Shown piece by piece: positions 22,130 to 33,484 of a stretch of 64,000 nt of DNA. A program made the position numbers and the translations under genes. Below the pieces are notes generated by a model. It had not been told where the DNA came from, ran no database searches, and was given only the letters and a program-made list of their open reading frames with translations. The stretch lies in contig JAYGXS010000001.1 in NCBI GenBank assembly GCA_036362985.1, positions 44,857,944-44,921,943 of the forward strand, in the 5' to 3' direction. The first letter of the stretch is position 1; each line of letters begins with the position of its first letter. Source of the DNA: Ligula intestinalis. Lineage: Eukaryota; Platyhelminthes; Cestoda; Diphyllobothriidea; Diphyllobothriidae.

Positions 22130-24165
22130 TATTCTCGTCTCTTGGCAAAATGTGACCAAATAGTCTCGTGCAGAATATGCGATGATCTTGTTAAAAAGAT
22201 CTACAGCAAAATATACAATCTGTTAGTAAAATGTCTTGCTCTTTGTTCAGTTTTCTTGTCGTGAGAACTTGAAACAATTGGCCAAATGCGCTAATTGTTA
22301 CCTCTCCTATGCTTGGAAGTATACCTCTTATCTTTATTGAGAAGGACCAGTCCAAACTGTGCAGTAAAACTGGGAAATGACGCATTTCAGTTGCGTCATA
22401 AGTCTCTGTATCCACACGTTGACTTCGTAGTTAGTTCTAATTTTTATAATAGTGCTCATATATGGGAAGGAAATTTGCGGCCTTAACCGCAACATATACT
22501 CCAATATTCACAGTACAGTTCCCTTCATGTCAACATTAAGAACATTGTGATAAGGAAATATACTTTCTTTGACAGCTGCTGAAAGTGGAGCGTCTTCATG
22601 AAGACGTGTATTCTGAAGTTGGACTTGATATCCTCTCTTACTCAGGACAGAAGTTATAGGCATACAGGTAACTGCAGTCGTGGACCCGAACTCCACCCTG
22701 ACATCTGCCTAACCCTGATTTATAGTTCACTGCATTTTTCATCTTTCTCCTGCATACGCTAACCTTCCTCCAATTAATTTATTCTGTCCAGAACCCAGTT
22801 TTGACCTGAAGTTGTTTGCAGTACTGTAGATTGCAACGCGAAATTCTGACAGATGTTTCCGAATCGAACAAATTACTTAAGTAGGTTTGTAAAATTGATA
22901 ATCATGCAGCCTAAACCTAAGATATTTCAATCGTGTCAGAATTTTGGCTTTTGAACGAGCTTCTATCTGACCACGGGAATAAATCATGTTCTTTAAAAAC
23001 GGTTACGGAAGTCATGCATATTTCTTCAGTGATTTCCGATGCGCTTATAAATTTAAATTTTTTTTATAGAAAACACATAAACAAACATTCTTGAGTGCGC
23101 TCATTTGGTAGCAGATTTTACGTCTTTCCAATTTTATAAGGGAAGAAAGTCTATCAGTCGGATTTTAATAGCATTATAAATTGCTGAATAATTTTTTGAA
23201 CACTACCAGACGGTACACTTGCATTCAAGGTGTCCAAACGGAATGCTGTATAAATTCAGTCGAAAGAAAAGCACAGTATTCTCTATTCTGTGAGGAGGAG
23301 GTCACATAGTGCTCAGTAAACCTAGGGATGGATGTGGATCACGCTATATACTTTACACACAACATTAATATATTGACGGACATGATTGGTTACGAATATT
23401 CATTCCAAGTTCTTAAAAAATATCCAAATTATAAACATTTTAAATCCAAAAGGTGCACTTTTTCCAGGCATAAAACTTGCATAAGACGCAATGTGTTATC
23501 AACTCAATAAAAGAAAGATTAGATATGCACACGTTTGCCAAAAAATAGAGTAGGATGTCTTACTCATGAAATCCAAGGATTTTTACAAGTAACTCCCTGT
23601 TACTCAAACGCAGCCCAAGTCGCGGCCCCCAAAGCCTTACAGCAATAAAATAATGATCTTTTTTCGCTATAGAGCATATTGCGATTTATAAAGGGATATA
23701 AAGTTTTATAGAAATACCAGCTTTTTTAGAGAAACAGAAAATTCCGAAAATGTAGAAATTGGGCGTACTAGGTAAACTTAAGTTTCACGTGTAGATGAAG
23801 CCTATTCATGCAAGACCACCGAATAATTAAAGCAGCACAAGTAAAATTACGTTGGAAGATAATCCTTTTGTAAACTTTCGGATACACATGCTTTCATATT
23901 ACGTGCAATGTAATTTATGCCTGTTACCGAAGAGCCCAAATTTTAAGTACGTATTCCAACACGTTCTCACGCGAATTCCTAGTTTTTTTCTTTCGTTAAT
24001 CCATTGCTTGTGTTATGATGGGCTAAGGTAACCACATTTTTGCTTGATTTGGCCCACTAGGAAACCACAGGAGTAATATATATCGTAAGCTCACGGTCGG
24101 AAATGCATCAAAGATAAATGCGAATGATGCATACAATCTAAGCAGGCACTTTTTTAATCAATACC
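22130..24165. other. No gene seen (AT-rich)
   Basis: Only short frames; no repeat with another copy in the window recognised. Confidence 0.5.
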
Positions 24166-24240
24166 GGTGGAACACGTGTCTGGGCCTTTTAGCTAGTACC
24201 TAGGCTGTTAGTATTATAAGTTACAACATCGATATATACT
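24166..24240. repeat. Local direct repeat, unit 1
   Basis: AACACGTGTCTGGGCCTTTT, then AGCTAGTACCTAGGCTGTTA; it recurs at 24,500-24,572 with few changes and leads into dispersed repeat B. Confidence 0.6.
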
Positions 24241-24420
24241 TTTTAAAGTCTGTCTGTTGGTAGCAAATGCATATTTTGCAGCGGTTGACAGTTTTCGACC
24301 CAAAAATACTGACAGTTTCGGTCTATGCCTATGGCCGATAAATATACTGATGTATACCGCGAACAGAAATTAATTTGTCAGGAAATTAAAAAGCTGAACG
24401 TTCAAAACCGGTATATCAAC
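24191..24420. repeat. Dispersed repeat B, copy 2
   Basis: Counterpart of 8651-8875. Shared blocks: GATAAGTT.CAAC or TATAAGTTACAAC, AATATACTGATGT.TACCGCG, and AAATTAAAAAGCTGAAC. Non-coding. Confidence 0.65.
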
Positions 24421-24499
24421 CAGAAAGCAGCTAGGGAAAGCTGGGGTACACACGGATGAGCCGGACTCCTCGCAGCTGTGTCAAGCAGTGGCAGAGTGC

Positions 24500-24572
24500 C
24501 GACGAAACACGTGTCTGAGCCTTTTAGCTAGTAACTATGCTGTTAGTATGATAAGTTACTACAGCAATAATT
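24500..24572. repeat. Local direct repeat, unit 2 (5' end of repeat B)
   Basis: AAACACGTGTCTGAGCCTTT, then AGCTAGTAACTATGCTGTTA. A truncated second start of the repeat found at 24,166. Confidence 0.6.
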
Positions 24573-25319
24573 TATTCAGGCGGTCAGAAAAAAGCTCGCT
24601 CAACTACCGGCATTCTGCCGGAAATGAAATATCTTGAGACTCCGTTGCACGATCATCAATATTACAACCCTAGTTAAGTACTTTGTTCGAGTTTTAAGCA
24701 CATTTCAGAAGTTCTTTCGACATTTCATGAATTAGGGAATCTACTGTAGATCATCAGAACACCCGAAGCCAGCTTGTTGTCATGAGCAGTTTTACCATTC
24801 ATCAATTTTCCCCAGCGCGAGCTAGCGCCGTGGCCAGTTCAGCGAATCGAGTCGAAGGACAGATGGATTCGCGTTAGTCAGTTGTTGTGGCGTACCGTCT
24901 CTGGGGGATTGACTGTTGCGTCGGGTGGCGAGTCACGCTATGTACTGTTAGTCCTCCTAAAATGGTCAAGGTCTCCTGGGCCGAAGCACATAGTAAATGT
25001 CCTTCATCTGCTACAACAATCAACTTGAAGGTTCTCCTGATTCCTGCAAGACCGAAACCTACGGACATTGTACCTTCGGTCATGCTGAGACTGTTCACTA
25101 ACGCTCTGTTGTAGAAAATGATTGAAATGCTATGTGAATATTGACACAAACCCTGCCTCGAGTAAGGAACATCCTTCTTATTTTCGATAAACCGTTGTTT
25201 AGGTAACCTGCAGGTGCATCTACGACCAGTCTGTTAGGTCTAACTCGAAACGATATTTCCCGTGTGAATAATCGAGAGCTGTCGGACAACGAAAATACGC
25301 AGATACCATTTTCGTAATA
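24573..25319. other. No recognised gene
   Basis: Frames of 75-91 codons on both strands at 24,874-25,149; no motif. Confidence 0.45.
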
Positions 25320-25721
25320 GTGTGTTTTGCAAAAATTGATCAAGTTTTGGTCAGTTTAATGAATAATTTCCATATGACGATAACGTTCGTGCCTGAATAT
25401 GCATCCCAAATCACCGAACTACTTCTTGTGCTACCACAACTGATTAATCCAGTGGTCGATTTATCAGATAATCACTTGGAAAGTGTAACGGCTGCACTTC
25501 ACGAACCTTGTTTCGACAAATTAGGTTTTTTTCTTGTTGACTGCGTAAATACAACTTGTTCCCGACAGGTGATAGAGGAATATTTCAGTTTCCTTAGTAA
25601 CAACTTTATAGCCAAATCAGAAGCTGAAGGAGTTCATCGAGAATTACTCTGGCCACGAGGAATTGAAAGCAGCCAACTGGCAATGCAGAATAAAATACGT
25701 GACCAGTTGATTGTCATTTGA
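25320..25721 (+). CDS. Possible leucine-rich-repeat exon or fragment
   Basis: A 133-codon frame. Residues about 39-60 read LPQLINPVVDLSDNHLESV, close to the LRR core (LxxL..LxLSxNxL). About 29 residues later LGFFLVDCVNTTCSRQV fits a cysteine-type LRR (LxxLxLxxCxN). Only about two repeats are visible and there is no signal peptide or other domain. It could be one exon of a larger LRR protein, a relic, or a chance frame in AT-rich DNA. No flanking exons were recognised. Confidence 0.3.
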   Translation: MCFAKIDQVLVSLMNNFHMTITFVPEYASQITELLLVLPQLINPVVDLSDNHLESVTAALHEPCFDKLGFFLVDCVNTTCSRQVIEEYFSFLSNNFIAKSEAEGVHRELLWPRGIESSQLAMQNKIRDQLIVI

Positions 25722-26399
25722 ATGTTCTGGCATCTGCAAGACGATCAAGCGAAGACTCCATATTACGATTGAAAGTTCATTTGCGGCCGTTTGCTTAGTG
25801 CTCATAACCTACACAATGGCCATCACTGTCAGACCAAGTAAATATGTTCTCCGTATGCACGTCTCCACGAACTTTGTTTACGCATTCAGAATTAGTTGCG
25901 ATTTCAAGTAAACTGACTGCACGCAAAGACAGCTGGCCACCCGGTAGGCAGAACGTATGCCAAATTAGAACTCCAGGGTAGGAAACAAGGCGTCCAATAG
26001 ATGGACCATAACGTACATCATAGACACTGGCCACAGTGTGGATACAAGGCTGGCTTTTAAAATCTAGAAGAAGGGATTACCCTAGTTGTACTAAGAGGTC
26101 ACTAAAAGCAGGAGGCATACAAAACCATCTAAGCATTTAGATCGCTCGAATTCATCGGTGGATGTTGTTCCTGGTTTCTGATACGCGCCCAGATCTAGTC
26201 AAGGCTCCACGCACGACTGGTCAATACTTAATCATTTTTATCATATGCTGCGAACAACTGGTTCTAGTCTGGGTAACGATTCATCTTACGGAAATCGTGC
26301 TTAAAGGTTTACTGCTTGATTAAGGAGAAGGTAATGCGTGTTTAATGCGTGGAAAATGAACAGTAGAAAATAACTTCAAACCACTTGTAATCGTTTTAC
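25722..26399. other. No gene seen
   Basis: Short unrecognised frames only. Confidence 0.45.
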
Positions 26400-26410
26400 T
26401 AAACTAAAAC

Positions 26411-26836
26411 TTCAGGATATGAAATGGCGAACATACGTTTGTTTTCGATAATTCTCATCAGGCCTTTAAATTTATATGGTAATTAAGTAAATGAAGGAAT
26501 GCGGGTTGGTAGAGAAATAGAACTGTTGTCAGGACAGGGGGAATGGGGGGAGGAAAAGGGGGTCAACATCTGCTCAGCATTAGGGGAAACTGGTAGTCGG
26601 CTGAGGTGTTAAGCTGCTGGCTGTTGGATTAGCAGCTTTTGACCATGGCAACTGCGGCGCCGCGACGAAGTTCTTTTGAGCACACAGGATCGGTCGGCGT
26701 AGCCTGATGGCGGCCGCTTCTGCCGTAGCCAACAGACGTTTTCCAAGAAATTTTGAGTAGCCTGAAGGTACCTTGTAGATAACTTGGAAGGCCTCTTTGG
26801 CATCCACCCGATGGTCTGAGTCTACCAGGTGCGCAG
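26411..26836 (-). repeat. Inverted arm: reversed copy of the PLE 3' end
   Basis: Reverse complement of about 27,170-27,592. The minus frame reads HRVDAKEAFQVIYKVPSGYS, then IRLRRPILCAQKNF, as in the plus copy. It carries its own intact hammerhead (26,421-26,475). Homology stops sharply near 26,836, just past the CACCTGGTAGACTCAG block. Confidence 0.85.
26421..26475 (-). ncRNA. Hammerhead ribozyme, inverted-arm copy
   Basis: Minus strand: GGC, core CTGATGA, stem II GA / TC with loop ATTA, GAA, stem III AACA / TGTT with loop AACGTA, cleavage C, GCC. All conserved core positions are intact and identical to the plus copy at 27,528-27,585. Confidence 0.75.
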
Positions 26837-26962
26837 TGTGAACCGCAGAGTAGAAGCGAATATTCATCAGGGTCCCACTTCAAGGGGACGGACCAAGCGA
26901 ACTCCAAAGGAGGCGCCTGAGTCAAGCTGTAGCAACCACTCCCAGCAGCCAACGCCCATGCA

Positions 26963-27424
26963 TTGTTTTCGACGACTCTCATCCTATACGGAGAGCTCAA
27001 GGACAAACTGCCAGCCCAGACCACATCTCTGTGCATCTATTTATTGACCTGCTCCTGTGGGGCTGGATACATTGGTCGCACGAGCCGGCGTTTGTCCAAG
27101 AGAGTACGAGAACACATTCCAGCATGGTTAGGGAAGGATCAATTTAAGGGTGTAAGTAGTTCCATTCTAGCGCACCTGGTAGACTCAGACCATCGGGTGG
27201 ATGCCAAAGAGGCCTTCCAAGTTATCTACAAGGTACCTTCAGGCTACTCAAAATTTTTTGGAAAATATCTGTTGGCTACGGCAGAAGCGGCCGCTATCAG
27301 GCTACGCCGACCGATCCTGTGCGCTCAAAAGAACTTCGTCGCGGCGCCACAGGTGCCATGGTCAAAAGTTGCTAATCCAACAGCCAGCAGCTTAACAACT
27401 CAGCCAACTACCAGTTCCCCCTAA
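26963..27424 (+). CDS. PLE GIY-YIG endonuclease domain (C-terminal part of polyprotein)
   Basis: 153 codons open. Residues about 20-50 read LCIYLLTCSCGAGYIGRTSR, then RLSKRVREH, the start of a PLE GIY-YIG nuclease (IYLLTC...GYIGRT...R..EH). HRVDAKEAFQVIYKVPSGYS and AEAAAIRLRRPILCAQKN follow, the usual end of these proteins. In a full PLE this lies after the reverse transcriptase and nicks target DNA for target-primed reverse transcription. The upstream RT is absent, so the first Met is arbitrary and the real reading frame enters from before 26,963. A short frame-ambiguous 5' stretch joins it to the inverted arm. Confidence 0.85.
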   Translation: MFSTTLILYGELKDKLPAQTTSLCIYLLTCSCGAGYIGRTSRRLSKRVREHIPAWLGKDQFKGVSSSILAHLVDSDHRVDAKEAFQVIYKVPSGYSKFFGKYLLATAEAAAIRLRRPILCAQKNFVAAPQVPWSKVANPTASSLTTQPTTSSP

Positions 27425-27527
27425 TGCTGAGCGTATTTTGACCCCCCTTTCCTGCCCCCCATTCCCCCTGTCCTGACAACAGTTCTATTTCTCTACCAAC
27501 TCGCATTCTTCATTTACTTTATTACCA

Positions 27528-27585
27528 CATAAATGTAAAGGCCTGATGAGAATTATCGAAAACAAACGTATGTTCGCCATTTCAT
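27528..27585 (+). ncRNA. Hammerhead ribozyme in PLE 3' UTR (canonical core)
   Basis: Stem I: GGC (27,540-27,542) pairs with GCC (27,576-27,578). Core CTGATGA at 27,543-27,549. Stem II: GA/TC (50-51 with 56-57), loop ATTA. GAA at 58-60. Stem III: AACA (61-64) pairs with TGTT (71-74), loop AACGTA. Predicted cleavage is after C27,575. Hammerheads are known in PLE terminal regions. Stem II is only two pairs long, so folding may need stem I support. Confidence 0.75.
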
Positions 27586-27624
27586 CTTCTGAAGTTTTCA
27601 ATGGGAATTTTTGTAAACTAAAAC

Positions 27625-29723
27625 TACATGCGAAAAGCCTCAGAACAGAATAAAATCGACCAACATAAACACTTATTGGTCAGGAAATTATGACGTTTGA
27701 CCAATTATAATAACTCCTATTGGTTAACATAATGAAGGAAATGGTTTGGTGGGCCAAAATTCGACCTACTTTAAATTTGCAAGTAAGCGCTTAGTATAAA
27801 CATCAACCCTCGAGAGGCCTTTCAATGGATCTCTGCCCTAGTCTGTTACTCGTATATTTATTCTTACTCCCTCTCACTAGGACCAATCACGTGTCTAATT
27901 TTCCATACAGTTTATCATTGCCTACACTTTTTCATCAATATATGTACGTGCCGTGAAACTTTTGTGCCCTACCCGTAGCGATCTTCATAGATGGATGATT
28001 TGCATAAAAATCCTAGAAGGAAATGGACATGTCCTTAAGTCAAGTCCAATTATAAATCTTGAGATCTCAAATCAAGGCTGGGAACTGTCAAGAGAAACAG
28101 CTGCTGTCAATAAATTCTTCTTCGTTGTAATTCGTGCCTGTTACAAGACTCCTTTGAAAGGTACGACAGATAAAAAGGCAGAAATAGTCAAGTAGAACAT
28201 CAACCACACTGGCAGCTGTTCCGATAACTTTCCCAAAAGGATTAAGACGCATTACATTTGTGTTTTAGTAGTACTTATCAGTTTGCATTCTGCAGTTGGC
28301 CCTGCACCTACGCACCCATTAAAGCTCTAACGTAAACTGTCCGTTTATATGGTAATTCATTGTCCCAAGGCGCGGCGTACAACCTAGAGGTTTACGTCCA
28401 TTCGTTTTTACGGGCATAAGTATACGTTACAAGTCAACAAAAAACTATCAGAAATGAGCTGAGTTCTGCGCGTCGAACCAGTATAAAATACACAGCGATC
28501 CGTTGTTCTGCTGATGTTCTGTACCGACGATCTATATCTTGTTCCACTGTTTCAGACTATGGCCTCCTGCATGAGTCCAGACAAGCGAGAATATGCACCC
28601 GATAAGCGAGCTATCCCAAACTGTTTATCTTAGCTCGACTAAATGTACCCAAACGCGGAGTACAGTTCTTCAGTTATTTTCCCCTTGAACGGTATTGCGA
28701 TGGAGGAGTCACCAATGCAATGTTACTAAAAATTCTGTATCCAGCAGTAACGCGTACCTCCAAGTCCAAGGATAACAACTATTAAGGCAGTACGGTACTA
28801 TTAAACAAATAGCAAAGGATAAACAAAGTGCAAACCTCAGCAGTGGACACACACAATCAAGAAAGAAGGGATTCGGTCAAATGGCCGGACTGGAGACAGG
28901 GAAATAACACAAATTCAACCGTCACGCAGGACGAAAGCAGTTTTGGGATAGCGTGTGTGTTTGTTAGTGAGAGAGGGGGCGCCGGCCGCCTTTATTTGAC
29001 TTCAGGAGGCAGTTCATGCAGCATTCTGTTGGTCTGAAGTAGCAACGCGAAAAGAGGGGCTCGTGAAAAGAGACAATATAAAGTTGTCAGCGACAGGGGA
29101 GTTTGAAGAGGCTCCTCGACGGCCGCGTCTATCGTGTGCATTTGAAAGTTTTTGAGGTCAGCGAGGTGGTGACAGCTGCAATCGAACAAGAGGGGAGGGG
29201 ACGGACGGTATCGTTGGCTATCCACGACTAAGTCAGTCTTGTTTCTTCACCTCAGCGAGTCAAAATAGTTGTCTCGAGGCAGCAGGGACCGACAGCATTG
29301 TGTGAAAATGTTATATAAAAGCAAGGGAGCCGAACGGGGCCTGGGGCTGTATTCAAGTGTCCCAATTCTGGAGGCTGTTTTGGACAGTCATGTTCAATCG
29401 AGTGAAGGGTTTCAGCACAGGAGGGTGGCAGCATTCGTGGGAGGAGGGAAACGCGGACATGCGGCTCAGAGGAAGGGGGACAGGGTTCTTATGATTGAAA
29501 TAATCCTACGTAAGTCGGACAGGAATTTTACTGGAGGCCATGGAGAATTTCAAAATTGTTGCGTTGGAAATAACACGTTCCTTTTCAATGAATTTTTATG
29601 CAAGAAACGGTAAAAGTAACCTGCAGCTCTTGGTTGAAGGAAACATATTGTTCGCTACTTAAGCCCACAAAGTCACTGGATAAGTCAACGGTTTATTGAC
29701 TTACGGTAATATCGGCGGCAACA
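27625..29723. other. No recognised gene
   Basis: AT-rich to about 28,800, then a GC-richer patch (28,830-29,500) with frames up to 114 codons (29,269-29,613, +) that match no family I know. Confidence 0.4.
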
Positions 29724-30366
29724 GCAGTTTGAGTAGTGTATCTCGTATACCCCTAGTCCCAACATTTTGTCCTAAGGAAACGGTGGCTATAGAGAGTTAA
29801 TGGGTGAGGAATTGGGATATGCAGTGGAATATACTTTAATAACTGCTATATGCATTTTATTTTGGGGAATTTACAAATGTTGTTGATTTATGGCTGTAGA
29901 TTTTCCTAATCCGTATTATTGTTTAACGTATTGCGGAAAACCCCGATTGTCAAAAGGCAGGCTTCTTGAAATCCCTGAAAAACAGAAATGGTGGTTAGGA
30001 GGCCGTCTACTTCAACTGAGCCGAGGTCCAACTTACCGTTCTAGAGTTATATTTATATAGTCCGCGGCGTGAGACGTCGCGCACACCTTCATTTTAAATA
30101 CGGATCAGCTTACTCCCATCGACGTGGGAAACAAATCCAGATACATTTTTTTCCGTCTACACTTACTTCTACAAATTTCCTTCACTACCTATCCTATTTC
30201 CCCACCCCAAAACATTAAAAGGACGACGTAAAAGTGCGCCACCATGAAAGTTTCGTGTGGATGTCGTTTTATCTTATGTACTATACCCCCCGATGAAAAG
30301 AAGGAGCCACTTCACTGAGAAAAAATGCTGGAACCAGGGGTATATGAGGTGCACTACGTAAATTAC
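29724..30366. mobile_element. Long-TIR MITE-like element, copy 3, with internal insertion
   Basis: Ends: left GTAGTGTATCTCGTATACCCC, right GGGGTATATGAGGTGCACTA, imperfect inverted repeats. The interior aligns with copies 1 and 2. About 100 bp at 30,211-30,311 replaces the inner part of the right arm and is itself repeated in inverted orientation outside the element (30,664-30,764). Confidence 0.7.
30211..30311 (+). repeat. 101-bp inverted repeat, left arm
   Basis: Starts ACATTAAAAGGACGACGTAA and runs through TATACCCCCCGATGAAAAGA. Near-perfect reverse complement of 30,664-30,764. It interrupts the MITE copy. Confidence 0.85.
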
Positions 30367-30663
30367 CTTAGCCACGCCGGCTATAGATTTCAACTGGATT
30401 ACGGTTTGGTGGCTTTAACGCTCAACTTATGCCTCACGTTGACCTCATCCGGAATCTAATGAACGCGGACTTTGATAATGCAGTCAAAAAACATAACTAT
30501 ATCTCGCTACTTTTGGCCATTAAGTAGCCAGTTGCACATATTTTTGTTGGGCTCCTTTTAACAGCTTCACCAATACTTTCCGTGATGTGCGCGTGTGGGC
30601 GCTGCCAATAGCCGTGGTCCGCTGGCTCCAAGGTTACTTCTGCCGTAAATAGGTTACTCTGTT

Positions 30664-30764
30664 AAGAGGCTGCTTCTTTTCATCGGGGGTATAGTACATA
30701 AGATAAAACGGCACCCACACGAAACTTTCATGGTGGCGCACTTTTACGTCGTCCTTTTAATGTT
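30664..30764 (-). repeat. 101-bp inverted repeat, right arm
   Basis: TTTCATCGGGGGTATAGTAC through GTCGTCCTTTTAATGT; pairs with 30,211-30,311 across a roughly 350-base spacer. Confidence 0.85.
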
Positions 30765-33484
30765 CGTATCGCTGGGAGGTTAAGTTAATAGGTAACACCT
30801 TTCCCGCTCCTATTTTCAGGCCCGATTCATCAACAGAGGAGGAGGCCAGAGTGGAAGGAATAGTTTAGGTTGTACCTAAGGAGATGAGAGGAGGTAGAAG
30901 GAAGTTGATTACCCGACGACCACAGCTCTGCACCCGAGTGGGACGGAATCCGAAGTTCCTGAGCCTGGCAGTCGGGACAAACGTCCACAAGGCAACCTTT
31001 GCGTGATTCAGCCTTGAAGTGGATTGGCCAGATGGATTCGGGTCAGCCTACTAGTGCTCGTGTGTTAGTGGCCGCCGCGCGAGGCGGAGTGTGAAACACC
31101 CGTGATTGGCTGTCCCAGAGTCGTTTCGCGGTTGGGAAACCATACTCGTAAGTACCCGCCCGCCCCACTGGACAAAGGTTGCTGAGCGCTTCGATTTGCC
31201 ATAGTACTGCTGTTGGACATCTTCATAAAGTTTCGTGGGCATTTTGAATATAGACGGGCCAGCAACAGCCACTCGAATTGTTTTGTTTACTCTAGCGCCT
31301 TGGCTCGCGGGTCTAAGCACAAGGCAGTGGTGGCACGCAAACTTATTCAACGGCAGCTCGACATCGCTATTTCAGTCTTATCATTGAGGGGTGTGGCATT
31401 TCATAAAACAATTGGTACACCAGACGGCACTCTGGTAACATCCGCTGCCGGTCCGCGACTGCTTATTCGCCAGACCCGATAGTCTGCTTATTTCGCGGTT
31501 AAATTTTACCTGTGGACATACCATCTAGTTATCAGCTAGCTTAACGGGCGACCCATCTCCATGTCAGGAAGCAGTCGCCTGATCGACCACAATGCCTAAT
31601 TTAAGGAGACCCTAGGTACTCATGGCTATCGGCAAACGGCTTAGTGCATCAAGCACTGCCTGCATCCAAAACATTTAACTCGGATAGGTAACCAGTAAGA
31701 CTCGACTATCCACCTTAGCCTACACTCACCACTTGCTATGAAGGAATTAAGACTAGTTAACTTGTACGTAGGGGAGGCAGATGCAGGCGACATTGCAATC
31801 CAATCAGAGGCCTGCAAAACCGGCACCTAACATTCGAATAACCGAAGCACCAGGTACACTAACTGCTGTATGGGGGAGGAATCCCAGAGTACTTTAAGGT
31901 CGCCACGACATTTCACTTTTAGGTGCTAAAAATCAGGCAGTGGTGTAATGATAAGGGTTGATGAATATGGCTCATTCATACGCATCTTACTAGACCGTCT
32001 CATGCTATGCCGAACAAGCAACGCTAAGTTGCCGAAAGGCTTTTACTTGCCCGCTGCGGCCTTGCTCATGCTTAACTTAAGCAGTCACAATGATGTCGAA
32101 AATGTTATTTCTTGAAGTGCAAGGCGCAGTAGATGTGGAGTGCTCGACACAAGCCTTTCCGCGCAGACGAAGGCGAAGGTCCAAGAACGTTCTCCCTGTC
32201 CTATTTTGAGCTGATCTCTGTATTACTTTTCTTTGGAGCGAAAATACTGGATTCTTTAAGCAGGCGAGGTGTCCAAACCACTCCCAGCCATATTTATTGG
32301 GTGCCTTGATAAACGCTTGTGGTGTTGCCACGGCGAGGAAAGACTGTCTCATAGGATAGGGGATAGCCATACCACTGATGCGGAAACGAGTTGAAGATGT
32401 GTACGATTTCTAGATCCTCTATGCAAATCTAACAAGCCTTTGAAAATGGACAGACGTACGATGAAAAACGACTATAAAATGGAATTTAGGTAGTTGCACG
32501 CATACAAAACGTCTAAGCAGCAGACGCATTCGTCGTGACGGATGAAATAAGCTGAAACCCCCTTAACTCCACCCTCTTCGTTCTGTTTTGATATGGCAGT
32601 CGGTAAGAATATAGCCAAATATTCGGCCTACTAGCTCATAGCTTTGCATCCAATGCAGTTATCTCAGATATAGGGAACGACTGACAACTGAAAGCGGTTA
32701 GCTATTCAAAAACGTGTACTGATATGCCTACTTGATAACAGCGCTTTCTTGCCACCGCGCAACGATTAATTTAACACACAAATGCCCGAGGCTTCGCTTA
32801 AGCGTCTAGTTCAAAGTAGGTAGCCACAAACAAAAAGCACTTGATTGGCACTCGACGTACGGTGTACATGGGTTCGCCAAACTCCAGCTTGAAGGCTCTG
32901 CATCATTAGACAGCACGGTTAGTGAGAGCAGCACAAAAACAACAATGGCAAAGATTGCCTCGGAAATGGAAGGTACAGTCGCCGTCGGCGACATAGGAAA
33001 GAGCTTTCGGCTTACTTTACACTTGTTGGAAGACAATTGATGAATCAAATAGACCATGAAAATATAGATAAGCCTTCATACGCTGCCGGGGAAACAGTTG
33101 CAGAGATCATGATCGCTCTAACGAACTGTGAACCTTCTTCCGACATTTATTGCTAACTTTCGATAAAAACCATCAGAGTGGAGTTTCATAGGCTTTGAGA
33201 AGTTCTATGAACAGGTCGGCATACAATTCCCTAGACTGCCCAGAATAACTAGGACCTTCTGCATACTAAACAAAGTCGTGACACATAGAAGACTTCAGCA
33301 GCAGCCTGGGATGTTCGAACAGCCTTATTGCTTATCTCCTGGCGAGTAAGGTGAGAAGATGTAGCCTAGACGAATGCTCCACAAGACGATCATGGCTCCT
33401 GTGTGAAAAAGACGCAGTCGAAATAAGATACCCAACCTCCCGTCTATATATCTTACTCCATACCACAGACTGCTCATCCCGACA
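30765..33484. other. No recognised gene; GC-richer patch at its start
   Basis: GC-richer at 30,850-31,480 with frames of 89-99 codons on both strands, unrecognised. The rest is mixed-composition DNA with short frames only. Confidence 0.4.

Larger units (their letters stand above)
26411..27613 (+). mobile_element. Penelope-like element, 5'-truncated, with inverted terminal copy and target-site duplication
   Basis: An exact 11-bp duplication TAAACTAAAAC lies at 26,400-26,410 and 27,614-27,624. Inside are an inverted copy of the element's 3' end (26,411-26,836, minus) followed by the plus-strand 3' half of the element (GIY-YIG nuclease, C-terminus, 3' UTR with hammerhead). The arms are near identical, for example TCAGGCTACGCCGACCGATC in both. 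The reverse transcriptase is missing. An inverted 5' copy with a short duplication is a known trait of PLE integration. Confidence 0.85.

Noticed and set aside
29269..29613. 114-codon plus-strand frame as a gene
   Set aside because: No motif; the opposite strand is equally open in part, and composition suggests a non-coding GC-rich island.
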